64,000 nucleotides of DNA from positions 372,001 through 436,000 of the forward strand of contig JAGPNK010000013.1 in assembly GCA_020746835.1 (NCBI GenBank), in the 5' to 3' direction. Under the pieces are notes generated by a model. The model did no database searches, was not told where the DNA came from, and saw only the letters and a list, made by a program, of their open reading frames with translations. This document shows positions 30,278 to 40,646 of this stretch, one piece after another. Position numbers and translations under genes: made by a program. The stretch's first letter is position 1. Each line of letters opens with the position of its first letter. Source of the stretch: Stachybotrys elegans. Its lineage: Eukaryota; Ascomycota; Sordariomycetes; Hypocreales; Stachybotryaceae.

Positions 30278-31833
30278 ACTAAACCACCAGGTCTGAAGAT
30301 GTCCGTAGGACAGGGAGGTTATGCAAGATCTAGCTCGGTGAACGAAGGGATTTTAGGTTGATTTCTAGCTACCCGAGTCTTAGCTTTATGCTTTTGCTCA
30401 ATTATGAAGAATTTGCCACACATATCTGTAAGGGATTCTTTGGTGAAAAGCCAAAAAGAACGTGCCATGAGCTCAGAAACTCATGAACAGATGAAGGGAG
30501 AAAGGGAAGATGAAAAGAGAGAGGGCTGCTTGGATATGGCTATGTGCTCTCCAAAGAACAGTCTACCTCAGCATCTCATGCCTTTGGTGACTGAGCTGTA
30601 ACACGCAGAATAAGAAGAGGACGAGAATATTCTGCTCTCGAAAAGAGGTGACTTTTTAGTAAAGGCTACGACTATCAAGCATTTTGATGGCGCGGATGCT
30701 TGACAGTCTTTCTGAAAGCTCTGTTCTTGCTCATTCACGTGCCCGACTGATACCGGGGATTGTGGGCCAACTTTCTTTCCTACTCTCTCACGTACCGACA
30801 AAACACCATGACAATCTACATTCTTTCGCGCGGCGACACATCATATGACACGGCAGCAGTACCTCGCCATTAAATGTTCTCCTGAATTCGTCGAGACTAC
30901 GCTCTCAATGGCCAGAGTACGGAGAGGACGAAGCAAGAGCCAAACAAGAATAGCCCAGTTCTTGTCAAGGACTGGAGGTCACTTGGTAATCCTCAATCTC
31001 TACCGCTGGGCAGCTGCGTATCGAGCCACGAGTTAACTCATCGCAAGTTTGGAGAGAGGAATCTCAACATAATAGACAGAAGTCTACGAGCCCATGATCC
31101 CCAAGGCCAAGCACCCACGCCCGTTTGGACTGCACCACTCGAAGAATTTCCCTCCTCACCAAGAGCGGCCGTCATCCACAGATGCTTGCAGAAACCGCCA
31201 GCTCTCAAGCAGCAACCTCAGGGGACGGACTTCATGCCATCCATCGAATATCCGCCAGCTGTTCTCTAGAGAAGACACAGTCCGCCAACGCCAGCCACGA
31301 GATATAACGAAGCGAGTTGATACTAAGGCCAGCCATTTACCTGCGCAAGGGAGGCCGATAACTTGCTCCGACGCATCGGGCAGCTTCCCAAATGTTCTCT
31401 CCGCCTTGGAACCATCCAGAGGCAGCCCCAACATAGTTATCACCCGCTCGACTGGAACGAGATATAGAGGGGTGCTGCAGGGCGCTGCGAGAGCCTCGTT
31501 TCCCCATGAGATCAGGTGTCCCGCTTCGTACGGGCTCATCGTCTGTCTAAACTTCGCTCATCCGGCAAGACTCGATGTCCACTTCCTGCATCAGCCCTTC
31601 CATTGGATTCGCCCTTTTCTGGCCCGAACAAGTGGTGCGCACGACAAGTATAGACCTCTGGTCATTGCCCTGACTCTTAACTCTTATCTGTATCGAGCAC
31701 AAAATCGGAAATCCCCGTCCGTCAAACCGTTCGACCCTGACGTAGCAAGGAGCCACTATCTACTGATCTTCCACCGCGATTCGCTCCATACAGAGGGAGA
31801 CCTAGACACACGAGGAGAGCTTAGGGACATACA
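30278..31833. other. Gene-poor stretch, nothing intact
   Basis: No intact gene was found. A plus-strand frame at 31094-31867 has no family signature and an odd composition. The region adjoins a decayed flavoprotein, so this may be further eroded sequence. Confidence 0.4.
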
Positions 31834-32890
31834 TCAACCGCCATGTCGAAACACGATCCATGTATGAGGCAGTGCTACAGATGGATCGGCTGTGCCTGAG
31901 CCTGCATCCCTGTCGTCCCAGAATATGCCTTTCTTCACCATGTCACGGTTCACAACAAATCCCATCGCCGCAAGGATGCCAGTCTTGATAGGCAAGATCT
32001 TGGTAGTGGCCTCTCCGGCCCAGATACGATCTGCGCGACCGTCGTACCAGTCGGCAAGAAATGCAACACAGGTCTGACTGTAGGTCGCCGCTGCCGGACG
32101 AGCATCATAGACTTCTGCAGAGATCTTGATATGATTCATGGTGCGGTAGCTAACGCCAATGGTCCTCTCCTTGTTGCTTCGCACCAGCTCTTACGCGACT
32201 GGCCATCTCGAACTTGAAGCCGTAGCCTTCCAACCATTCCACGAGTCCGACGCTTTCCTTGCAGAACCTCCTTAAGGTAGCACCATCCACAGGGTTGCCG
32301 ACTTCACCCTGGAGTTGGAGAAACATGTTCTTGGGTGTCGCCAGAGAGCCCAGCCTTGGCTTGTTGCCGAGAAGCCCCCGCCTGTGATGACGGCCTTAGT
32401 GTTGATTTCGTTGAGATCTTTTGGCGGAGTTTTGCTCAGCGTGTGACGCAAGCTTCTTTGGAAGGACGATACCGAGCAGTCCAAATATGAGTGCTGCCCA
32501 CAGAAGGGAGAGCAGCATTCCGGTGACATTGGTCTTCTCCTCCAAAAATGCTACACACGCATTGGCAGCTTGGAAAAGTAAATCCATGATGGGCATCGCT
32601 GCACTGGTTGGAGGACAACAAAAGACAGTGCGTGCCACAGATCGAGCATCGGCTGGAACTTGGCAGCCAAGACGCCTGCCCACTGATGCCAGAACTTTGT
32701 GAGTCTCTTGCAAGGCCGCTGGTATGCCAAGTTGCTCGTATAAACGGTAGCGGAAATCCTCTCTCTTGAGAAGCGGAAGTTGTTCCTGGCCGTCAGATCC
32801 CCTCGCCCAATGCCCCTCACCACGGCTTGTTAAGTGGACTCGACATCCATGAATCGCCGCCATCTCAATGCCAAGATCATGGAGCGTCAT
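31834..32890 (-). pseudogene. Decayed FAD-dependent oxidoreductase (FAD_binding_2 type)
   Basis: Minus-strand pieces in different frames match successive parts of a fumarate-reductase/3-oxosteroid-dehydrogenase-like flavoprotein. One frame has TPKNMFLQLQGEVGNPVDGATLRRF and CKESVGLVEWLEGYGFKFEM (about 32320-32180), the conserved stretch before the substrate domain. Another has ILAAMGFVVNRDMVKKG (about 31980-31930), like the GGFxxNREMV block. A glycine-rich KAVITGGG lies at about 32400-32375. The frames are separated by stops and shifts, so no functional protein can be made. The part from 32400 to 32890 is uncertain and only tentatively included. Confidence 0.5.
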
Positions 32891-33539
32891 AGCTCACGAG
32901 GACCATATGCTGTACCGCCAAGCCCGTTTACCTGAACATTGGGAAGACCCGGCGCAGACCCGTCGTTTTGGTTCCGATCCCGTGGGATTATCTCCGTTAG
33001 TGTAGCAGGATTACGGGCGATGGCGAACGACATGCACCCTCACACAATGCTACCCTCGCACGTGTCAGATGAAGCACCTGGGCTTACCCATGCTCCATGC
33101 AGCCGGATGCACCAGCTCATCCGAGAACTCTCAGCCCATACCTATACGCCACAGTTTATGTATGCTTCTCTATCGGGGAATGTGACGAATTTGGCAGTCG
33201 CAGTGGACACCTCGGCACCGTCCCGTCAAGAGGAGCCCCGCCTGTCATCAGCGTGTGGCACGGCAAGGGGCCGACCATTAACCAAAAGGTTGACAAGGCG
33301 CGCTGGGTCATGCATGATGGCGAGGGACCCCTCGTTGAAGACATACGGACCTACGGCCTTTCGCTAGCTGCTTACCGATTTATTGGACAGGGCTCAGATT
33401 CTAGCCCGACTCATATGCGTCCCCGACAGAGAGGAGGAGAGGAGAAGGGCCAACATCTCGCTACCTCCATCATGGGCTCTCCCATAATTTGTTTCTCCTT
33501 TCCTTCGTGTCCAAAAAACCACAGTCCACATCGATAGAC
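32891..33539. other. Intergenic, possible further remnants
   Basis: A plus-strand frame around 33200-33370 (APPVISVWHGKGPTIN, ARWVMHDGEGP) looks protein-like but has no clear start or splice sites and I do not recognise it. The rest is the promoter of the SDR gene. Confidence 0.35.
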
Positions 33540-34566
33540 ATGGCCAGCAAATCGATTCTTGTGACGGGCTGCTCGGCAGGCGGCCTGGGTGATGCCCTCG
33601 CTCTCGCCCTCGCCCTCTCCCAGGCCAAACACCACGTCTTTGCCACGGCGCGCGCGCCCTCCAAGATCCCCGAGGAGCTGTCGCGCCTCGAAAACGTCAC
33701 CTGCCTGGCCCTCGACGTTGCAGACGCTTCCTCGGTGGCTGCCGCCCTCAAGGCTGTGGTCGCCGAGGGTCGCGGGCTTGACATCCTCATCAACAATGCC
33801 GGCGTTGGCTATACGATGCCCGTCCTCGACGTCAACATCGACAAGGCCAAGCAGGTGTATGAGACGAATGTATGGGGCGTCCTGCGTACTGTCCAAGCCT
33901 TTGCCGATCTGCTCATTGCCAGCAAGGGCCGCGTTGTTACCATGAGCAGCGTCGGCCCCCTTGTCCACACGCCATGGATTGGTACGTGCTTCTTCTCCAA
34001 CCGACTCATAACGTATCTCTGACTTGGCTTTCCTCCACAGCGGCATATACGTCCTCCAAAGCCGCCGTCAACGTCTTTGCCGAGACGCTGCGCCTGGAAC
34101 TAGCCCCCCTGGGCGTCAGCGTCCTCACTATCATGGCCGGTGTCATCGACAGCAAGTTCCACGCCAACGACCCCTTCACGCTGCCTGCAGACTCGCGGTA
34201 CGCCCCCATTCAGGACATGATCGCGGGCTGGGCGAGTGGAGCCTCCAAACCCAAGGGCTGCTCGGCAGAGCAGTTTGCCCAGCAGGTGATGAAGGACGTG
34301 CTTCACCCGGGTCCTGGAGGTATGATCTACCGAGGTCCACACAGCAGCTGGATTGCCGCCATGGCTCACTACGGGCCTGCATCTATGACGGTAAGTATTG
34401 CTTGCTGTCCTCCTCCCCCAGTTTCGGAAATATAGCACCAAAAGGACTTGTCTTGGTGGACTAATTCTGACATCAACAGGACCTTGCCATGTCGGTTGGA
34501 CAAGGGCTTAAGGAGCTAAAGGCATCAGTGGACGCCAATGGGGCAGCAGTTGAGGTGCCAAAGTAA
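33540..34566 (+). CDS. Short-chain dehydrogenase/reductase, Ayr1-like
   Basis: Exons 33540-33981, 34041-34390 and 34480-34566 give 292 residues. The NADP-binding start is SILVTGCSAGGLGDALA, then LDILINNAGVGY, the catalytic Ser in VVTMSSVG, and YTSSK carrying the Tyr and Lys of the YxxxK motif, which is built across the first intron. The classical SDR layout with a C-terminal extension resembles yeast Ayr1 (1-acyl-dihydroxyacetone-phosphate reductase), but substrate assignment within this family is weak. No transmembrane segment is obvious. Confidence 0.85.
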
Positions 34567-35659
34567 GCATATGATGGCACACGCGGCATCGCCAATGGTA
34601 ATGTTGTGATCGTCGTCGGCAGCCAGCCATTCTATCCTCTAACTTCCATAATTATCCAGAAGTTTCAAGGTCCAGCGAAGCCACCTCAACAATTACCCCA
34701 ACTTCTCCTTCTTCCCTTGTCGAGCATGCTGTGGGCTCCAAGATATTAGGGCTGATAGCACTTGAAACACTCACTCCAGACATCATGTTGCAGCCATTCC
34801 ATTCTGTATCTCCTTGCTCTAAGGTAACCCTTTACCTCTCTGTCTCTTATTGTCCAGCTCATACTCTGGTATCTAGATACAATACATGAAAGGGGGATGG
34901 GGAGAATGAAAAGACTTGACTCTTCAGCGAGAGACAAGCCTATGACAATATGAAGCTAACCGTATCAACCTTAGGACTATTCTCGTCATTCCATATCGCC
35001 TCCCCCTTGATGCCATCCGTGTTCTCGCGTGCCCAACTGCATGCCCCTTTCTTTCACGCCACCACAACTCATGCATTGTTCATCCAGCCGACCTCCCTTT
35101 TATAGCGCTAATCCTTAATTTCTATCTGCCGTCCAAGCTTGACTTCTATAGTGTCGTGGTATACCAGCAGTTCCTGTCCTCCTACTGGGATGAGGGCGAG
35201 GGTGACGTCCCATATCAAACAAAAAAGGGTATCGAATATTATTTCCTGACGAGGCACTTTGCCCATGGAATCTGGTCCAGGAATGTCTGGCATCTTAGTG
35301 ACAAGCTGGATTTACGAAAACTGTCGAAACAATCGTTTCTGGCAAAGCCTTGATCGACATCCTCATAACCCTGTACGGATCACGCGCCGAGTTTCCGAAT
35401 GACTGTTACCTCCGCAGTTCGAAGTGACGATACATGATGCGGAGTTGATCCTGCGTCATTGGGTAACAGACAGGCAATCAACATGGGTTTTCTTGGCGAC
35501 AATACCGCATTTGCTTCGGGTTAACGGCCGCCGATTGCAAGTCTTTGCCATAAGAAGTTTCCCCCGCAATGGACGGTAGACCTCAATACATGTATAAAAG
35601 GCCTCTTGGGCTGTCTTTTTTACACACTGCTAAGCCCCTCAGTTGTGAAATCAGCAACC
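34567..35659. other. Intergenic, no gene seen
   Basis: About 1.1 kb without a convincing frame. Its right end is the promoter of the GHL6-like gene with a TATA element. Confidence 0.5.
35592..35599 (+). promoter_or_regulatory. TATA element
   Basis: TATAAAAG lies about 60 bases before the ATG at 35660, a textbook position for a regulated fungal promoter with a short leader. Confidence 0.6.
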
Positions 35660-37746
35660 ATGCATACTTACAAGCTCGTCCAAGGCCTCGCGGGGCTAGG
35701 CCTCATCTCAGTATGTCAGGCAAAATGGTGGGAGAGTCCTTTTAGGATGTTCCAGACAAACCTCCGGACCATAGACATCGACATGGATGTCAACGCTACT
35801 GCCGACTACATATTGCAACATGGAGCGGGTGCATGGCTGCAGAGCATCGGTGGAATCATCGCCAATTACCCAACTGAATTGGAGTTTCAAATGCGAAACC
35901 CCTACTTGGATCAGCGTCCAAGCGGCGATCTTGTTCAAGATACCATGGACGCCGCTCAAGCCCGAGAAATTCGTCTGCTTGGAAGAATGGACTTCAGTAA
36001 AGTCCATCGAGACATTGGAGAGAGACACCCAGAATGGCTCTATGTCAGTCCGAACCAAACCTGGCAGAATCATACAGGTAATCTTCTGTCCGTCTGCCCC
36101 AGCGGAGATTACTACCAAGAGCGCATATTCGATATTCTGGAAGAAGTCATTTCTTGGTATCCCGATCTGGCTGGTTTCTTCGTCAACTGGGCCGGTTTCA
36201 ACGAAAATGACTATTTCAGGAACTACTGGGGAGTGTGTCATTGCTCCAGCTGTCAGCGTCGCTGGCGTGACCATGCAGGTGACGTTGAGCTCCCAGATGG
36301 GCCTTGGAACAGCACCTATGCCGAGTGGAAACTCTTCTCTGACGGCATCATCAACGAGTGGACGGTCCAGGTCCGAGACTTTATTGCAGAGCATCTCCCC
36401 GAAGCTGGTTTGATTCTCGGAACCGGGGCCGACATAACCTTCCATGAGAGTAATAATGCTCTGGGTCGTGATATGTGGCATCACGCCACGTCAGAGACTG
36501 TGAGCCGATTCAAGTCTCAGAAACCTACCACTCCTGTACTGGTCAATGCAGCCTCATTTCTGGATCATGCATACCGAATCAACGGCGAGGAAACGAACAA
36601 TTTTGTCCAATACCATCTTCAAGCCATTTCACGAGGAGCAAATCCATCTACCTACATCATCGGCTATCCGGGCAGGATTCCATGGCCAGGCTTGGAGGAA
36701 GCGGCAGAGATTATGCGCTTCCACAAGCAGTGGCAAGAAGTCTATACGGGCTTGCGACCTATTGCAAAGACAGGCCTCGTGCTCCCACGAAGCGCTCAAA
36801 GAGAAAACTCTACAGAGTATGAGCAGTCTCTGAACGAGTATCAGGGTATCTACAAGACTCTACAAGAAACGCATATCCCGTTCGATGTTATAGCCCAGCA
36901 GAATATCGGTACAACAGAGTTGGAGCGGTACGAAGTGATCATCCTCCCCGATCTAGGCCAGCTTCTGCCCGAGGATGCGCAGGATCTGGATGACTGGGTT
37001 GAAGCCGGAGGCAGACTGGTCGTGACGGGGGAAATTGGCGTTGATGATGACGGGACGCCTCAACTCCAATCTCTCCCGGCCGAACGCCGACTTGAGTTCC
37101 ATAATGATCCTCGTGATCTTTGGTCTACTTATATCGCTCCTCAACAAAACAGGACAGAGGAAGATGTCTACGATGGTCCAATCATCCCCTTCTTGGGACC
37201 TATTCTCTCTATTCTTGGAAGGACAGCACTTCATACTTGTATCGCAAACTGGGTTTTGCCCCCTTTGCACCACCCGAGTTTATCTTCGGAAACCGACAGA
37301 TAGATGATGAGCCGGGCGCAGGAGTCAACACATACGGCAGCGGTAAAGCTGCTCTCATCCCTTTTCCCGTGGGTCGCAGCTACCGCGAAGTCGGGCTCTC
37401 CATCTTCCGAGACTTTCTCAACCTTGTTCTGGATGAGGTTGTGGCGCAAGAGCCGGTGGAGGTGAGCATTGCAGAGCAGGTGGAGGTGACGCTCAACGTG
37501 AACCGGAACAATGAAACGGTGATCCACCTGGTCAACATGTCTGGGCAACGGAGGATGAATTTTGGTGCTTACCTACCGATTCCAGCTGGCTCTATCAGAG
37601 TGTTGAGAGGCACGGAAGGGGTTACGGCCAGGAGTCTCCGAGGCAATATGACGCTGGACGTTGAGGATGGAGTGATAAAGCTTCCTGGTTTAGACCTTTT
37701 TGATGTAATCGTCATTACTGGGTTAGAACAAGTCGATCAAAATTAG
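35660..37746 (+). CDS. Secreted GHL6-like glycosidase, frame-shifted
   Basis: The start at 35660 gives a signal peptide (MHTYKLVQGLAGLGLISVCQA). The first frame reads a barrel-like glycosidase domain: GAWLQSIGGIIANYP, REIRLLGRMDFSKVH, HPEWLYV, LAGFFVNWAGFNENDYF and a CHCSSCQRRW cysteine cluster. A beta-galactosidase-trimerisation-like part follows (VIILPDLGQLLPEDA, GGRLVVTGE). Near 37197 the coding sense moves to the next frame, which continues YSLYSWKDSTSYLYRKLGFAP to the stop at 37746. One base added would give about 695 residues. No intron fits. The family is close to the hypothetical glycosyl hydrolases called GHL6; substrate is unknown. Several N-glycosylation sites fit secretion. Confidence 0.75.
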
Positions 37747-38007
37747 GTCTATGTAGGGAACAGCCGTTAAGTCGGCTTCACATTCCCAGAATGATATTGT
37801 TGCTGGGGCACGCTTCGGCAGAGATTACGTTGGGTGCGTGAGTCAGTCTGTGCCTGTCACTACATAGGTCGGGGAACAAAAGTTGAAGCACATATGGTCT
37901 CGACTTTATGGGTGCGCGTCGATATTCACGACCACGCAGATATATGCACACACAAAAACAGCAATCTCAATTTCAGGGGACTCTACCTCAAACCGTCTGG
38001 GACACGT

Positions 38008-39477
38008 CTAATACAAAAGATCCTGGCGTGGCATGAGTCTAAGTGGATTTGTATCCCGAATATACTCAACCTCAACAAGTTCCTTGAGAGACTCAATACC
38101 ATCCCAAAGCCCGATAGGGAAATCCGGGTTGTGGTCCTCTCGTGGATCCTTCTCTGAACGTAGCATCGACCCCAGAAAAATCTTCTTGAGCTGCTTGAAA
38201 CGATCGGGAATCTCCTTGGCCAACTGGTCAAACTCAGTCTTCATCGAGTACATGCCGTCAAAGATGCGCAGCGTCTCCAGGTTTTGGGGCATCATGTCGC
38301 TGAGAGGATCGGCGACCTCGAAGCGGCTGTCATAGCCGCCCTTGTGGGTCAGCCAATCGATTCCCAGGGCCCTCAGGTTCCTGAACTCTTTCAACCGTGC
38401 AAGCTCGCTCTTGTTGATAATCCGCTGCCGCCGCCAGTCTGCAACACGGGGAACGGGATCGTACCCAACGGCATTTCCTGGAATATGCTGCCCATCAACA
38501 ACTCGACGCGGGAGATAGTAAGGGATGTGGGCTATCATAAGCCGCTTCAGCCTGTCTTTGGCGGGCAGGAAGACGTTGACGAGACTGGTGACATTGGTTG
38601 TCCCTTGACCGATTGTCTTGTAATATTCAACATCCTCGATGCTGGTGCACTCAGTCATAATAAGTCTCATTTGCGGGAAGCTTATTCCTTCAATGGAAAG
38701 CCTGCGAAGGGTTTGGAAGTGGTCGAGAGCCATCTCAACAGCGCTTGGTGCCATTCGGCGCCGTCTTTCGTGTAAGCAAAATAGCTCTCGAAGGCTTGGT
38801 GCCATTTCGAAGACCTTGTCATCTCGGAAGTAATCTATTCCAGCGGCTTGTCCCAGGATCATTGTTCTGAGATTATTGAGCTTCAGGCCGGTATCGCGGG
38901 GATCAATGAGAGCGAGGTCAGGCACGCAAAGAACCAGTGTCTGGATGAGCTTGCAGTGCTCGAGAATAGAGATAGCAAGGTGTGTGGCGTCCTCCCCTTC
39001 TTCTGTCTGTGTCTGTGCTTGCTGAGTGGCAGCCTCTTGCGGCTGCTCTGCTAACGGAGCATCATCATCTGTTGTATCGTCTACTATCGCCGCCAGTCGC
39101 CTATGCTCGGTGAATTCGAGATATCTGACATGTCTGCCGAGGTCAGGCCTCTCCGTGAGCGAGCGGAGGACGAGATTGGGCGTGAAAGGGTTGGTTTCTT
39201 CGTCGTAGTCTGGGACGTTCCGAGAATAAGAAATGGCTCGAAACAGCAAAGGCTGGGCGACCCGACGGAGTTGACGTGAGACTAGACAGACTTTTGCAAA
39301 GTCGGCCAGCGCTCGACGATAGGGGGTGTGAAGAAGGTATTGGCGGGCAGAAGGGCTCGTTGCCAGGGAAATCTCATATGGGCACAGTAGGCCTATGATG
39401 TTCCCCAATAGTTCATGAGGCAGGGTTGTCAGGAAGTCCTGGGTAGGACCCGCGAATCTGGCAGTCCTGCCAGCCAT
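38008..39477 (-). CDS. F-box protein
   Basis: From the ATG at 39477 the single-exon product has 489 residues; an in-frame ATG at 39540 would add 21. Residues about 15-45 form an F-box (FLTTLPHELLGNIIGLLCPYEI) followed by ADFAKVCLVSRQLRRVAQPLLFRAI. The rest has degenerate leucine-rich repeat-like pieces (LRTMILGQ, LRRLSIEG, NLRALGIDWL, NLETLRIFDG). F-box proteins link substrates to SCF ubiquitin ligases; the target here is unknown. A Gln/Glu/Thr-rich low-complexity insertion sits near residues 135-165. Confidence 0.85.
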   Translation of the reverse strand: MAGRTARFAGPTQDFLTTLPHELLGNIIGLLCPYEISLATSPSARQYLLHTPYRRALADFAKVCLVSRQLRRVAQPLLFRAISYSRNVPDYDEETNPFTPNLVLRSLTERPDLGRHVRYLEFTEHRRLAAIVDDTTDDDAPLAEQPQEAATQQAQTQTEEGEDATHLAISILEHCKLIQTLVLCVPDLALIDPRDTGLKLNNLRTMILGQAAGIDYFRDDKVFEMAPSLRELFCLHERRRRMAPSAVEMALDHFQTLRRLSIEGISFPQMRLIMTECTSIEDVEYYKTIGQGTTNVTSLVNVFLPAKDRLKRLMIAHIPYYLPRRVVDGQHIPGNAVGYDPVPRVADWRRQRIINKSELARLKEFRNLRALGIDWLTHKGGYDSRFEVADPLSDMMPQNLETLRIFDGMYSMKTEFDQLAKEIPDRFKQLKKIFLGSMLRSEKDPREDHNPDFPIGLWDGIESLKELVEVEYIRDTNPLRLMPRQDLLY

Positions 39478-40646
39478 CTTGCTAAAGGATGAGAGTTGCG
39501 GTTGACACTGCAATGGGGGTAGCTGATGAATGTATGACAAGCTGGGAGTGCTGTAGAGTTGAAGGTGTTATATAGAGATTGGCAGCAGACCAAGGAGAGC
39601 AAGCTCACTCGATGACGACGACCAGAGTTGGTGTTCATGGATCAGAATGTGCATGCTAATGTTACACATGCGCTGGGGCGCGTATCCAACGGCTAGTTAC
39701 AGGGACTCAGGACAGGAGTACAGAGTTGTACTAGTAGTTGGGAGAACAAGAAACAAGTGTCTGTTTCTTTTGTTTATAGTCATTGGCAGAAGAGAAGTTG
39801 ACTGGTGATAAAAAGGGATTCATCTCATAGCGATGGTCTCAGCCTGTGCCGGAGCTTGTTCAGAGAAAGCATAGGAGTTCCAAGACTATTAATATGTTAT
39901 ATAGACTCCCGAGCCTGTGCACTAACGGTAGTGAGCAGTGGCTTCGAGGCTCCCTCCGACAACACAGATAATGGAAGGTCTTTGTATAAGGCGCTATCGC
40001 CAAGAGGATATCATGGAACCAGCAATATTGTGCTGTAGCTAGGTCGTTGTGTAATATCGAACAGAGATCTCGTACTCTTGACCGAAATCAGCGGGTCTTG
40101 GGAATCTATACACTGTTGTAGGGCTTATGGGAATCGATAACTATTCTAAATTAATGGGAAGCTATAGGCGGTGGCTTAATGGTAATGGTAATGATTTATT
40201 TGTTCTACGTAAGAGATATATGAATTGATTTCATTTGTTTATGCTTGTTAAAGGAGGGCGGCAAACGTGTTTAAGCTGTACTAACTGAAACAAAAAGGGT
40301 TGTGAGTCTGAAATGAGGTGTTAATAGCCTTTTTTTCTGTGAAGACCAGGGAATCCTGCAGAATAGTCTAAAAATAGGCCTTGATATTCGACATTCTTGT
40401 CTTGAAGTATTTTTCTCACGCATCGTTATTTAGTCTTTACCATGCCCTTGTGCCCTCCCTTGGTGGGATGTGATGTGGGAGGTGATAATGGGTGGCCGGT
40501 CTGTGGCGGTGCGTGTGTGGGCCGCGGGGCGCCATGGCTACCATACCAGCCACCCCACTTGCTTCAATGCCCGACGCATTAATGGGATGGAAGGAGGGTC
40601 GACATGGTCACGGACGCATGGCAGCCAACTTGGAGATGACACAGCC
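39478..40646. other. Intergenic, AT-rich part, no gene seen
   Basis: The centre (about 40040-40440) is clearly more AT-rich than the rest of the window and has no coding frame. It could be an eroded mobile element, but no ends or repeats were found. Confidence 0.45.

Noticed and set aside
31094..31867. 257-codon plus-strand frame
   Set aside because: No domain, high Arg/His/Pro/Ser content and position in decayed sequence make it unlikely to be a gene.
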